Source of the DNA: Hericium rajendrae
Lineage: Eukaryota; Basidiomycota; Agaricomycetes; Russulales; Hericiaceae
NCBI GenBank assembly: GCA_033439255.1
Contig: CM065890.1
Location: 1,550,001-1,614,000, forward strand
Reading direction: 5' to 3'
DNA: 64,000 nt
The notes under the pieces were generated by a model that was given only the letters and a program-made list of their open reading frames with translations, was not told where the DNA came from and made no database searches. The first letter of the stretch is position 1, and each line of letters begins with the position of its first letter. This document shows positions 1 through 12,933 of the stretch, one piece after another. The position numbers and the translations under genes were made by a program.

Positions 1-648
1 CAGGACGTCGTGCACACACGCTACGCACCAGCATGTTCAGTCCCGTCTTGCTGATACAATACGATGCATTTTTGTCCCCATAGTCGAGGCCAATGCTTCC
101 AATGCCACTCGTCAGGTTCATGATGACCTTTCGCTTTCCCTTCTCCAGCAACGGGAGATAGATCTGCGAGACAAACGCCGGGCCCGCGATGTTGGTCTGT
201 AGTGACCTCGTGAGGCTCTTCATTGACATGCTGAATGCCGTGTCGCCCCCTTCGCTCTACAATGCTTTAGTCGAGCCGTCCCCGAGAAATTGACGAGACC
301 TACGATAGCAGCGCTGTTGATCAAGTAGTCCAGACCACGATCGCCCAAGATGCCCTGGACCACTTCAGCGGCCGCTGTGACCGACGGAAAGTCGCTTAAG
401 TCTAGCGGCACGATGTGCAACCTTCCTTTCGCAGAATCGACCAAGGTTTTCAGGGCATCTGCGGAATCGGGCTTGCGGCACGCGGCGAAGACGGTGTTTG
501 CAGGCGACGCGACCAGTTGTCGCACAAACTCCAAACCAATACCACGACTCGTTCTGCAATAGGTCATGGATTAGCTCGATGATAGCTTGAAATAGCTCGA
601 GGCAACGCACCCTGTGATAAGCCAGGTGAAAGACTCAGTCTCGGACAT
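1..648 (-). CDS. Short-chain dehydrogenase/reductase (SDR), 3' end cut by window edge
   Basis: NAD(P)-dependent oxidoreductase of the SDR superfamily, probably cytosolic; substrate not predictable. Three exons can be placed: 611-648, 304-553 and 29-256, with introns of 57 and 47 nt. A donor (GTGCGT) begins at 28, so more exons lie beyond the window. Splicing gives the Rossmann motif TGTSRGIG at residues 12-19, a YLINSAAI segment equivalent to the NNAG region near residue 93, a conserved Asn around 118, a likely catalytic Ser near 146 (NLTSGIG), and the YxxxK pair as YCISK at 162-166. The start chosen is the ATG at 646-648, which puts the cofactor motif close to the N-terminus as usual in the family. 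Introns and motifs are directly visible; SDR membership is secure, subfamily is not. Confidence 0.88.
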
Positions 649-1437
649 GGTGAATTGTCAGTGATCGTCGTGTTGGTCGAGACGAGAAGGTGGTTGGTGT
701 CACACACCGCTCACAACATTCACAGATATAAGAAGTATCTCGTACCGGAGGAACCTGGTGGACTGTAATAGGTCGACGAGAGAACATATCCCCGCGGAAC
801 ATTAGAGCGGGAAATCATCGGATTTTCCTTCGTGGTTGGGAAGGGACACATTTGGAAAGTGCCAGCATTGCAGGACATCGTTCATCGATGATCTTTCCCT
901 CTATGGTCTATTTCGGGCTGTCTGTAACTTGGACGGTGGTGCATGCGAGATAGTAATGAACAACGTTGAGAACGGGTGAATTGAAGGACACAGCAGTCAG
1001 TGCGGCTGGTGCCCGGACCGGGGAGTCCCCGTGACAATGTTTGTTCACATGATCTGGCGCGTCGCGCGGGATGAGGACGGCGCTGTCCCTCCAGTCCTTT
1101 TGCCCTTGCTTCTTCAAGTCGACTTTATATCTGGGGAGACGAAGAACTTTGCAAAAAGGCTGTGAGTTGATCCTAATACGAGCATACAGCTCTGGCATTT
1201 TGTGTAACTATAACTCCGTTTGAATAGCCAATACCCCGTTTCCATGACATTGGCTCATCCTCAAACGCTCGATTTTTTTTTTTTCTTTTTGGTGCCCCAT
1301 GTTAAGTACTGCGCTCATGACATGAAATGCACAGCTTTCTACCAAGTATCAAGTCAAAGAGTCGCCACGGTATGTTTTCCTTCAATTTCTTCGTGGGCGG
1401 GAGCAGCTTAGTAATCTAATGTACGCCAAGAAAGGCA
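649..1437. other. Intergenic stretch between divergent genes
   Basis: No supported gene. Probably carries the promoters of the leftward SDR gene and the rightward RING gene. A T-rich run lies near 1270-1285. A 96-codon open frame on the minus strand (908-1198) has no recognisable motif and was not accepted. Confidence 0.5.
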
Positions 1438-4400
1438 ATGCGCGTCATGGCAAAGGGTCAAGTGCAGCGGAAGTCGACCTCATTGAACCAGCATGCCTTG
1501 CTCTCCTCTCTCGCGATGCAGTCACCCCCTCGCTCCCATTCTGACCAGCGCGTAGCCGACGCTATTCGCGTCGCACCCTACCTCACTCACGTCGTCAGAC
1601 ACCATGGGCAGCTCACCTTGATTCCTCCAGAGAATGCTGGTAGGGTCCGCAAAGAGAAACGCGAGAAGTCTCGCCCCCGGAGCGAGAGGCCTGCGAGGTC
1701 AAATGAAGAGCCTCATTTCAACACTGGTGTCTCCAGATCGCGACGCGGTCAACCAGCCTCGCCAGCCTCTCGCGCGCGTCGTCAGATTGGCCCTGCTGGG
1801 AGACAGAATAGCGCAGACGGAGGTACGTGAAGATATGTTGTTCACGTATTCGGTTCTAATTTGCCTGGTGGTTTTGCGGATACATAGACATTGTTATCCC
1901 TGACTATCCCCCACCTTCCTTCGACGAAGCCATCTCAACAGCAGCAGTCCTCGTGCCTGCCGCTGGACAAGCACCAGCGCCGGGCAGCCCAGCTGGTATC
2001 TCGCTTACGCCGTCGTCCTCAGTGACATCTGAGGTCCGGCCGTCTCCCTCATCTTCACCTATCGAGCAGGGGTCGCGTGGGTCTGAAGCGCGGCGCTCAC
2101 CATCACCACCAGCTGCAGGTCCGTCCACAGCACATGCTCCCAGAACCCCAAGTCGCCTCGCGTTCGCCACGCCCGACCCCGGACCCGACCCTGATGGCCC
2201 GACCCCATCGCCCTCTGTCCGATATAGCACACAGGCAGAGTACAATTCATCCGAATTCTCCGACTGCGAATCCAATCCAGACTCCGACTCGAGCCTCGAG
2301 TTCATGTCGATCATCGATGCGCCCGAAGGCGCCAGTCAATGGGAACAAGATCGGTTGCTAGGACTTCCTTTGGAGGAGCGAATCGCGCGGGAGAATCAGC
2401 GCCAACAGAAGAGGCATCTCTCGGATGTCGCGTCGTCGATTTTCTCCCGCGCGATACGACCATCGCGTTCCCAACTGACGATTGTGCCGACGAAGCATAA
2501 CGCTGAACTCGAGCGCCAAGAACGGGAAGATGAGCTATCTCCGTCTAGTCCATCTGTGGAATCACCACATGGCATGTCACAGCATCGCAATGCGAGCCCG
2601 TCCCCAGCCCGGTCAAACAAGCGGCGACTTCATTTATTCTCGAGCAGTAACCGGAAAGACCGTGAACCATCCTCACTTCCATCTTCTCCTACGTTCTCCT
2701 CATCCCAACTATCTCTTCCTTTACATTCAAAGACATATCCCAGCTCGCCAGGCTCGAAGCCTATCTCAGGTCAGCGTAGCGAAGGCTTTATTTCGAGGCG
2801 ACTCTTCGGCAACAAAGGGAAGGAAAAGGAGAAGGATTCACGTCCAGAAGCTTCTAGCTCAGAATCTTTGACTTTGAGCCCTTAGATTCATGGGAGGTCC
2901 TCGATCAATCCTGGCAGCCAGAAGCAGATAAGAAACAACTCAGCGGTCCGGTTGCTTCCACCTCGGCGGGACCATCGACTTCAGTTCAAGGTAGATTGAA
3001 AGATGACCAGCCCGTATCGAGCAACCAAGTCGGCCCCCTTCCCGCTGCTAGCTCAGCTGTGGCTTCTCCCAGCCGCATTCCGGGCCTTATTCGGCCGAAA
3101 CGCCATTCGATGCATGACAGGCCAGCGCCCCCTCCACCTGTACCAGCCATAGTACAGGTCCAGCAGCGACACCCGCCGCCGCCGCCACCACCACCAGCAC
3201 ATGCTGATCTCCGACGCCCCCGTGAATACAGAGGAGGACGAATCTGACGCTTCACCTGCAACTCCAGACAATGAAGTACCGCAGGGTATGGATCTGCAGT
3301 GTTCGCTCTCGCGTCAGCCAGGTGGTCAGCAGCCACCTCGTGAGCTCAAGCCGTCTTCCTCAATGGTCTGGGTGCGTGGACGGGAGAATCCAAGTAGCGA
3401 CACAACCACGCGCACGCAGCCTGCGACGGTCCTCTCCGCCGCGCGCCTGCCATCACCTGTCGACGCCTCGCGGCTCTCGCCAGTCTCAACGCGGTCAACA
3501 GCAACGTATATCGACTACAACCCTGGCTCGGCATCGATTCCAACGACTCAATACTTCCTCGATGCAGACGGCGTCCTGCGGCGCGGCATACCCATACCGG
3601 TGCCGCGGCTGCAGCTTGCAGAGCCCAACAGCCCTCCCGTTCCGCAGCACGGCCCGGCAGATGGCCTGCTCCACGCACGCCATCCAGCACCACAACAGCC
3701 AGCCCAACCTCATGCAGAGCCGCGTGGAGGCCGTAGACCTCGAGCACGCGGCGCGCACCTACAGCCAGCAGTACACGCCCTCGCACGCGCTCCAGCCCCA
3801 AGTCAACGGCGCAGCTTCCGACCGCCGAAATGGCGCCACGCACCACTTCTCGCCGCCCAACCCGAGTCCGCTGGCGGGCCACCGGCCGACCGTGGCGCAC
3901 AGTCGCGCGAGTCCCGAGCGGCAGATAGTGCCTGCTAGCAGCGCGAGCGATGCGGACTTGCCTCTCGATCTGTACGACCAGATGCCGGCGAACGCTTACA
4001 CCCCCGTGTACAGTCCAGTCCCACTTTGTCGCCTGTTGCAGAATTGCAAGAGCGCGAGCGGGCGGACACCGCGGGGAGCAGGCATCACTATCCTGGTCGG
4101 CCACTTCCCCAGCCGCCGGGCGGATCGAGCTGTGCAGGGCCCGTTCTGCCTCCGGCCGTGCCTGCACTGCCCATGTTAGACGAGAAACTTCCGCCATTGG
4201 ACGACGATGCTGACACCGAGCCGGAGGCCGAACCCCCGTACTGCGAGAGCCCCATCGCCCAGCCACCCTTCGAGCGCAGGCCATGGTGCTGCGGCTGATC
4301 TGAGGACGCAGCCCGCGGTGGAGGCCTATGCCATGAGCCTGCCTCCGTCGCCCCCAATTCAGAGCCAAGAACACCGTTATGCGGGTCCCGGCGTTCGCAT

Positions 4401-5076
4401 GTCGCCCCCTTCTCTGTCGCTCCCTGCGCCCCAGTCCAGAGCGCCCCCTTCCAGCAGCCTGCTGCAGATACCAACCCCGGCGCGCAGCGAGAACCGGGCG
4501 CAGACCCCGGTCGAGTCGTCGACGCCGTCTGTGTACGAGGACCCCCGGGGACCAACCCCCACGGACAGCTACAGCCAGTATACAGACCTCGATGTGCTGC
4601 TCTCGCGCCTTGACGACAATGAGCGCAGTGGCGGTGAGAACTACGAGGTGAGCCGGAGCCCCTTTGGTTTCCCAATGTGGATTTCAGCTGAAGGTTATAT
4701 AGAACTTGTTGCTCGTCGCGGACATCATGGGTCCCGCTGTGGAGGCGCAGATGCACCGGCGCAGCGCGCGCCCTCGCCGCCCGTGGGCCGCGTGGAGGTC
4801 CTGCGCCGGCGCACGACGCGCGACGGGCGCGTGAAGCTCAAGCTGGTCCTGCTCGGCGTGTCGGTCGACCGCTGTGGGATCTGTCTCTCGCAGTTCAAGG
4901 ACGGGCAGCCCGCTGCACTGGGCACGCAGTGCCAGCATGCGTGAGTGGCTCTTTGAGTGCATGCTTGCGCACGGGATGCTAATTGGGCGTGGTGGTGCAG
5001 GTTCCACGATAATTGTATGAGCCGCTGGCTGGTGCGCAACCGGACGTGTCCGCTGTGTCGTGCGCCGTTCGAGTAG
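1438..5076 (+). CDS. RING-H2 finger protein with long disordered N-terminal region (candidate E3 ubiquitin ligase; frame broken)
   Basis: The C-terminus carries a complete RING-H2 domain: CGIC at about 4880, then CQHAFHDNC across an intron (4941-5000), then CPLC about 20 residues before the stop, matching the C3H2C3 zinc ligand pattern. Such domains recruit E2 enzymes, so an E3 ligase role is inferred. Exon 1 ends at 1822; the 65-nt intron 1823-1887 joins it to a segment reading IVIPDYPPPSFDEAIS. The middle is Pro/Ser-rich and low complexity. The frame changes near 2868, 3195, 3640, 4026, 4290 and possibly 4780 without usable introns, and several changes can be explained by one lost or gained base. 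It is either a poorly resolved sequence or a decaying gene. The start at 1438 is the first ATG in the exon-1 frame and is uncertain. An AATAAA follows the stop at 5124. Confidence 0.7.
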
Positions 5077-5123
5077 CGCGGCATGCGCGACGGTTCCTCT
5101 GCGTCTAATTTGCTCTGGCGATG

Positions 5124-5129
5124 AATAAA
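5124..5129 (+). terminator. Polyadenylation signal AATAAA
   Basis: An AATAAA hexamer 48 nt after the RING gene stop codon, on the same strand. Its position suits 3'-end formation for that gene. Confidence 0.5.
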
Positions 5130-6167
5130 ACATACTTACGTCCGTCCGGTCTTTCTTGTTTTCGCTCATTGGAATCGCTGTCTTATCTACCGCGCATCAA
5201 TACTTTTCTTGCAATTCCCGCACATTCACACATCTTCACGGATATGCACATACCTCGCCGTCCTGTAGCCATATACACGCACATGTACATTCTGCATTGT
5301 CTGCGCTCTGACTGGAATCTCAGCTTATACTTTGCTCATTTGAAGTCGTAGCCTGCTGTATCCGGTTTAACTATGTCCCTCCACGGTCCATGTACTTGTA
5401 TGTCAGTTGAGCGATACGATTCATGATCGTCGCTGACTTCTCGCGTCAACGAATTCGGAATCGGCATACGACAGACGAGTTGCTCAACGAGAGGACGGCC
5501 TCCGATATCGACGATCGAATTCTAACTGGACCCACTCGAGGCACTCCCGCCGCCAACCCCATTTTTACCAACGTAAACGGCGCCAACTCGACCGAGCACC
5601 GCGTATTCTAGAACACAGCGATTTGGAGCATAAGGAAGAAATGGAATTCGAAGCATAACTCTATGTAGGTCACATTACTATTACGTCGCAGTCAACCTCG
5701 TCAAGCTTTTGTGTCGCGTACCAAATCCTCCGAACCGGTCCAGCTGCCAGAGTCGATATGTAATTACTGTACGAAACGAAGCACGATCTAACAACGTACG
5801 CAAGCAAGCACAGGACGGAATCGGAGGGTACGGCAACTATGTGTATATATGACGATGCGGGCGAGCATGCAGGACGGATGGACGGATGCGTTAAATAAGT
5901 AGGGAATGAACGTTAAACCGTGAACCGTACGCGTGCGCGAGCACCAGAATCTAAGGAAAGGCCAACCGGCGAGAGACCCGATGTCGTGGAATAATATTGG
6001 CAAAATCGATAGAAGTAGGATATATGCGATGAGACGAAGCGAAGGAGAAGAAAAGGAAAGACATCAGTTCGGTCGTGGTTGCTCTAAACCGAATATTACA
6101 GTGCTGCGGTATACGATCGATTGCGTTTGTCGTGCGGGTCTAACAGGGAACATGGAGGAAGGGACGC
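5130..6167. other. Convergent intergenic region
   Basis: Lies between the 3' ends of the RING gene (+) and PMA1 (-). It is less GC-rich than its neighbours. Open frames here are short and lack any motif or splice structure, so I see only 3' untranslated sequence. Confidence 0.5.
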
Positions 6168-9100
6168 TCATGCGGTGGGACGCGAGGGGTGGCGCGCCAG
6201 CACAGCACCAGACTGCTGAGCCTGGATGCTGCTGAAGCGCGTGAGCTCCTCGGGCCTGACGCGAACCCTTTGCCCGAAGCCAACCTTGCGCGCGGCGCGG
6301 CGCAAGAAGGAGGTACGGTTGGAGTACAGGGACTGGTTGATGGAGGCAGCGCGGGATTGGGTACGAACCATGGGGACACCGCCTTCGGCAGCCTCAGCAG
6401 TCGCACGCATGGCCTCCTGCTCGTGGCGCCTGCGCAACCATTGGCAGACAGTCGCCTTCATACCGAACTTGATCCAGTCGAGGGGAAGGAACCAGACAAT
6501 GTTCTGAACGACTTCAGTCAGCGTAAGTCATAATAAGTGACGGTGAGCACGCTTACCCAAACCCAAACGATACCAATCCAGCCACCAGAGATCCCCTGCA
6601 CCTTGCTGAAGCCCCAGTCACCGTACGCGGCGATGATCGACGAGACAAGCTGAGCCAGGCCAAAGGCACCCATCAGTGCGAACGAGGGACGCTCCATGAA
6701 GAAGAATCCGTGTGAACGAGTGACGAAAATGAGAGCCTGCGAGATGATGGCAACCTGGAGGTAGACGATCATGTGGAGCTGAGGGTCGTTGCGGTCGACC
6801 CTCTCGCCAGGAAGGTTTGTCAGAGAGACACCGAACTTGCGCTGGAACCAGGTCGACTCAATGATGATCACCACGAGGATGACCCTAAAATGCGGATTAG
6901 CGGACCATTAGCTTGAAAAGCAAGAAGTCACTTACGTCGAGGCCGTCAGGTAAAGACCGTAAGCAACGGCGAAGGCGAAGATTTCTGCCAAATCCCAACT
7001 GTCTGGTGTGGAGGACGGGAGCACCCGGTCAACGGAAAGCGTCAAGATGGTACCGTCGTTCAGGAGCGCAATGATCAGGACCATGAAGGGCGGGAACGAG
7101 AACTTATAGCCGAACGCAAGGATGGAGAAGCAAACGACGATACGGATCGTGACGGCGCAAGCGTAGATGGCGTAGTTGCGCATGCGCTGGAAGATGATAC
7201 GGGACCCGCGGATGGCGTGAACGATGGTGGAGAGACCAGGCTCAGTGAGGACAATGTCGGCGGCACCGCGGGCAGCGTCGGTGGCACCCTCGACGGCAAT
7301 ACCGACATTGGCGCGGGACAGAGCGGGGGCGTCGTTGGCACCATCACCAGTCATGGCGCACAGGTGACCGAGACCCTGGAGACGCTTGACAATCTCAAAC
7401 TTGTGCTCGGGGAAAACTCCAGCGAAACCGTCGGCGTCCATGATCATCTCGTCGAGCGAGCGGAACTTGCTGCCGGGGGGAGGACCATCCTTCAGAACCT
7501 TGGCAGGGTACATGTGGTCACCGAGGCCGAGACGACGACCGGTCTCCTTAGCAATTGCGAGCTGGTCACCAGTGACCATCTTGACTTTGACACCGAACGC
7601 AAGCGCATCGTCGATGGTCTGCTTGGTATCCTCACGCGGGGGATCGAAGATGGCAAGTAGACCAATGAGTTCGAAGCCGTTGCCTTCCGCCTCGGGATCC
7701 TGGCCGTCGAGCTCCTCGTATGCGACAGCGAGAGCACGAAGACCGCGGGTAGCGAACTCCTCGACGTCGGTCTCGAGACGGTTCTCAAGTTCCTCGGTCT
7801 TGTTGCGCGTGCAAAGCTCGATAATAATACCGGTCATGCCCTTGGTGACGCGCTTGAGCTTGCCAGACGACTCCTCGCGGTAGGTGATCTCCGTACGCTT
7901 GTCCACAGGGTTGAAAGGCTTGAAGTCGAGCAGCTTGATGCCCGCACGAGCGCGGCCAACATCGCCGAGAGCACCCACGACCGACGAGTCGATGGCGTCC
8001 TGGTTCTCGGTACGAGAAGCGTATGCGGCGAGGAGGATGACGTCGTCGGCGCTGAACGGACCGTAGGTCTTGATTGTGGACCTATCGATCGTGAGCTTGT
8101 TGGTGGTGAGCGTACCAGTCTTGTCAGAGCACAAGATAGTGACACCTGCCAACTCCTCGATGGCGGTGATACGAGTGACGATAGCCTTGTGCTTGGCGAG
8201 CTGTTGAGCGCCGACAGCAAGGGTGACGGACAGAACAGTGGGCATGGCAATGGGAATACCGCCGATCAGGAGCACGAGCAGGTTGTCGAGACCGTCACGG
8301 TAAGAGAAGCGGTAACCCGCGTAAAGGACGAGAATCTCCGCGACAAGGAAGAAACCAATAACGACCAAGCAGAACGTTCCAATCTGGGCAAGAATCTTCT
8401 GCAAATGACCGGTGGTGTCATCGTCCTGGCCGACAAGGGAGGCGGCACGACCGAAGAAAGTGTTGGAACCGGTGGAGATGACAACACCTTCAGCCTCGCC
8501 CTGCTTGCAAGTGGAGCCGCTGTAGAATACGTCATGAGGACCAATCATTACAACAGAAATAAGATAAACTCACGAGAAACATTGGTCACCCTCCTTCTTG
8601 CCAACGGGAAGCGACTCGCCAGTCAGCGCGGCCTGGTCGATGGAGACGTTGATGGCCTCAATGAGACGGCAGTCGGCGGGGACGATGTCACCAATCTTGA
8701 ACGAGACCAGGTCACCCGGAACGAGGATGGACGACTCGATCTCGGACCAACTGCCGTCGCGCCTACACTTGGCCTTGGGCGCGAGCGAATCCATGAGAGC
8801 CTTGACGGCATTACCAGCGTTGTGCTCCTCGTAGAAACCGATGGCCGAGTTGATGAACAGCAGGAGGACGATACCAACGAAATCTTCCCAGTCCGGGGGA
8901 CGGCTTTCACCGTTGGACAAGGCGATAGCCACGAGAGCGGCAGCTTCCATAACCCAGGACAAGGGATTCCACATGAAAGACAAGAACTGCGCGGCCATAT
9001 TAGTGGGGAGCGGCATGAGAATGCTTGAAGGGACGTACCTGAAGGAAAGGGTTCTGCTCTTCGCTTTCGAGCTTGTTGGGACCGAAGATTTCCAGGCGGC

Positions 9101-9504
9101 GCGCGGCCTCTGCGGCCGTCAAACCCTGCTCGTCGCACTGGAGGAGCTTGAAGACATCCCCGATAACGATCGTCTCGAGGTCGACCTTTTCTTTGTCGTA
9201 AAGGTCTTCAGCCTTCAGCTCGATCTGTGAGGAATACGTAAGTAACAGACAGAACCGGAGGTGCGGCTATATGCGTACAGTGGACATGTCGACATTGGCA
9301 TCTGCGGACGCGAGATGATTAGAACTGGAATAGCTACGCAAGATAAGACTAATTGGACATACGGGTCGCCTTCACCTCATCATGGCCAAAATCCTTGTAC
9401 TCGCGCTTCTTCTTGTCGGGAGCGACATCGCCCGACGCGGGGGTCGGAGGCTGAGGATCTTGGGCAGGAGGGCCCGCTTCTTTTTCTACGATCGGGTCCG
9501 ACAT
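6168..9504 (-). CDS. PMA1: Plasma membrane H+-transporting P-type ATPase (P3A)
   Basis: Pumps protons out across the plasma membrane using ATP, energising nutrient uptake and setting cytosolic pH. Seven exons resolve fully: 9363-9504, 9279-9301, 9039-9224, 8574-8986, 6936-8519, 6557-6884 and 6168-6503, all with GT-AG introns of 51-61 nt, giving 1003 residues, normal for fungal Pma1. Motifs in order: TGES actuator loop, [16 protein letters not shown] with the phosphorylated Asp, [20 protein letters not shown], and [11 protein letters not shown] hinge; [19 protein letters not shown] marks the M4 region. The C-terminal tail after the last membrane segments is basic and contains Ser/Thr within the regulatory region typical of glucose-activated pumps (inferred). 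Exon 2 is only 23 nt. No frame break is present. Confidence 0.97.
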
Positions 9505-12500
9505 GATCACCTAGTAATGGGGGTCCTGGGAAGGCGGGAGAGGAGGGGGGACAGGGGAAACCCTGGGAGGGCTGTCTGGGAGTCGCTGGGAGCGAAGGGA
9601 AGACGGGAAACCAAAGAGAGGTGTAGAGGTAGGATGGGAGGACGAGGGGAAACCAGACTGGACGGCCATGCCCTTTTTATTTCTTTGCCCGTCAACCATC
9701 ACCCGGCAAATACGTCCAAACACGATCTTGCCAGCCAGTCTGATCCGCAACACCGCCCGGCTCTCCGGCGCGTCCCCCAAGCTCGTCTCAGAGATCTCCC
9801 TTCTCTATTCCCACTGGCCACTCCCAGCCGTCTTACCGCCTCCCTACGACTCCCAGTCCTCGCTGTCCGCGCTATCCTGCTCCCGTTATTCGCTTAGCTC
9901 TCGTTTCTGCAGCAGCTTGCCATTCGCCTAGCTTGTCCTTCTGATAGCAAGCAATAATAGAACCATCTGTAAATAAATCAGATCTCCATCTATCGTACAC
10001 GAGATCCCTTCACGTTCCTTGCCGTTACTGCATCCCGAATCCGACTCGCGCCTTGCGAAACCCAGCCCTCCGATGTTTCGTCTGCATGTCAGAACCCTCA
10101 TCCTATTCCGCCCGCCTAGACGCCCTTACCCACATCCCTGCCATGACCGCTGGGCCCGGTCCGGAACATGCCAAATGTCGCGAACAGAATACTCTGCACG
10201 AATTCTGAACATGCCTGCTTGGGGCCTGCCGACGGCAGCCGTCTGACTCTGAATTAGCTCCAAGTCGGACGTCCAAGTGTAGCATGCGCCCAACCCACCA
10301 GCGACGAAACAACCACGGATCTTCGACGCCCTGCGCGCCGTCGGGACGACCTCGGGCGACGATGACATCGGTGGCGGGCAGGCGCCTCGCGCAATGTGTA
10401 GCAGCAGTTCCAGTTAATGTTGTGCCGGCGGAACCGGCTTCGCGCCTCCCCGTCGCGATCGACAGCATGCACCCAACGGGTATTCTTATCAAAGTCCTTA
10501 TGTTTTCCCGCGTATCTCGCAACGTTTTGCAAAATAATTGCGTTCAGGAAGGAAGTTTGCTTTCTGACGCGCAGGAGGCCTGCAAATCCTCGCGCTGACC
10601 CCGCGCGCCTGTGTCAGCGCGTGTGCATGCTGTCGTCATGCCACAGGCTCGAGACGGCGAATGTGACTGCCCGTTTGACAGAAGCGCTACTGCTGGGCAA
10701 GGGCTATCGCGATCACTAGTCGGCAGGGCCGGCAGCACCTCTGCGGGTTTTTTGCGTACGGCGTGCAGCGTCCGGGCCATATGCCAGGCATGTGTTGCGG
10801 GCAGCGTCGTCGGCGACTCGGCTTCGTGACCGTTGGGCCATCGAAATTCCGGGCACGCGATAAGCAGATGTGGGTGCTTGATGGGAAGCATTGCGTATGG
10901 AGGATTTAGACTTCCACTTCCTCGCTTGCCAGTGTAGTCTAATGACGTCCATCACTAGAGCTTGGCATCGTCGACCGTGGATGTTCATCCTCCCCCGTTT
11001 TCTTCGACGACCAGCACGGCAAGCACGTCGGACTTTCATGCCTTCGCCGTTCACGATCGTAGCGGTACCCTGCCCCGTGGCATCCCCATATCGCAGACTT
11101 GCGTCCACCGGTGGTATCTCGTAAGTACGCACTAACACTAGACGACACGCTAGGATCACGGCTACTTGTGAGTACCGCCTCGATACAGATCGGTGTCCTA
11201 GTCCCCCCAATCGTGCACAAGCCATCGTCACGCATTTCTATGAACCGTACTACTTACCCACATCGTAGGACCCACCTGCTTCGACGACGACAGCCGTCTG
11301 CGCCGCCAACTGCATCCACTGCGGCGGCCGTCGCCAACGTCCTGTCCCCGTGGACCTCTGGCAGCGCTCGCACGTCCGAAACCCGAGCCCATTCCGCCCG
11401 CCCGCCATTCACTCTCGATCCCCGGACCCGCACCGCCTCCATTCAACGGTGCGGAGCCGGAAGCAAACCTGCAACTGCGCAGCGACGGCATGGCAACCCC
11501 GCGTCGGCCGTGAAATTGCAGCCAGTTCAGGCTCAGCCTACTGGAAGTTTGCAGTGGCGCATGGGCGGCCGTCGAGATGGCGTTCTGGCGGAGGCTTCTG
11601 GCACAGCGGGTCTGGCTGCTTGTCGTGCGCCGGGCGGCCGTGCGTTCTCATGCGGGGTTTGTGCGGCGGGTGCTGGCTCATGCAGTACTGCGCAGGGCGT
11701 CGGATCTCCAAGATTTGGCCTATCCATGCGCAGGCGAGGGATCTTCCATCGACAGTCGTTGCCAATTTGGTGCGCGTTGGTTTAATGTGGTGACGTCGGG
11801 CGGCGCGGGAGCCAGCTTCGCCGTTCTTGGCCTCGCAACAGTTACGCAGCCAACGGCAGTCCCACCAGTCCTGCATGATACGTAGCCGCCACTGATGCAT
11901 TTCTTGCTTCGCGTGAGGCTGTCTCGCCCGCCAGCCAACCGTCGAATACATCCACACGCGTCTGCACCTGCATCACCATCTGCTAATCACCCGCACCTCG
12001 CACAGAAGACAGACGCGAACTCAATTCCCGTCATACACACGAGCATATCAACGATGCCAGCACCATCATCTCGCGCATGACCTGCCACGCCGCGCCATTC
12101 TCATCGCCCAACCGCGCCGCTCAGCCACTCCCGCGTCCCGGTAGCCATCAGATCCAGCCGGCCCCCGATCTCGATTGGCCGCCGTGCCGAGGCGTGCCGG
12201 CGGTACATTAAAATTAAAATTAGATCGCGCCGGCCGATGGCTGGCTCGGCAAGATTCGGAGCGCATCTTGTGTATCTTATCTATCGCATCGTGCCTTGTT
12301 TGTCTAAGCCCAGGGCGGTTGGATCGTTGTGAGGTTGGCCAATTGTCAGGCGGGGATTTGGTGCGCGGTAGGAGGATAGAATGAAATAGTCAGTTGGATC
12401 GTGGTGTTGGGGCTGGCGTTGGGGTATCTTAGTCTTTGTGCGCGATGCAGGAGATGAAGATCTTATTCAGTCAGCTACGGGGCCGAAGTCCGTATCATCC

Positions 12501-12699
12501 GAACGGGCAGGTTATCGACATGTCACCGAACGACGTTGCGAGACTCGGACGTTGTCGACGACACAGTGCACGGTAGTAACCAATGGCAATAGCGCCGATG
12601 ACCGTGCATCGGGAGCAGCGTCGCCGAGGCGCAAGCAGTAACGATCCGTATCGGGCGTCATTGATGGACGTCGAGGAGGTGACCGTGTAATGTGGGGTA
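9505..12699. other. Gene-poor GC-rich stretch upstream of PMA1
   Basis: The first few hundred bases hold CT-rich tracts likely to be the PMA1 promoter and 5' untranslated region. Beyond about 10 kb there are overlapping open frames on both strands (for example 11099-11785 on +) rich in Arg, Ala and Pro. They look like products of GC bias, with no domain, no consistent splice structure and no known motif. I accept no gene here. Confidence 0.45.
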
Positions 12700-12933
12700 T
12701 CAGTACAGCACGGACAGCCATACGGAGAAGGCGCCCCAGAGCTTCTTCGCGCTCAACAGGCGCATCGCGGACGTGAAGAGGACGAAGGCGATCGCGAAGA
12801 CGATATAGGTGCAATGCCGGTGAATTGTGGTGCTGCACGGCTCGGGACTCGGGTCCTGTAGGTACGCAGATAAGTTCCGCAGCGAAAGGAGGCTTTGGGA
12901 TGTGCAGCTGGTGAGGATGAGGACGATAGCGGC
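12700..12933 (-). CDS. Possible last exon of a small membrane protein
   Basis: On the minus strand a frame runs from an acceptor-like CACGAAG (AG at 12934-12935, with CTGAAC about 15 nt upstream as a branch-like site) to a TGA at 12700-12702. It encodes a hydrophobic stretch starting AAIVLILTS and a second membrane segment, YIVFAIAFVLFTSAMRLL, then a short tail ending VWLSVLY. There is no ATG in the exon, so it would be a 3' exon. Upstream exons could not be joined with confidence; open frames at 13314-13596 on the same strand are candidates. The amphipathic patterning looks coding, but I do not recognise the family. Confidence 0.35.
   Translation of the reverse strand, partial: AAIVLILTSCTSQSLLSLRNLSAYLQDPSPEPCSTTIHRHCTYIVFAIAFVLFTSAMRLLSAKKLWGAFSVWLSVLY

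Noticed and set aside
7217-9028. Plus-strand open frames of up to 279 codons within PMA1
   Set aside because: Exact antisense shadows of the highly biased PMA1 coding exons.
11099-11785. 228-codon open frame on the plus strand
   Set aside because: Arg/Ser/Ala-rich GC-bias frame with no motif, no splice logic and overlapping alternatives on the other strand.
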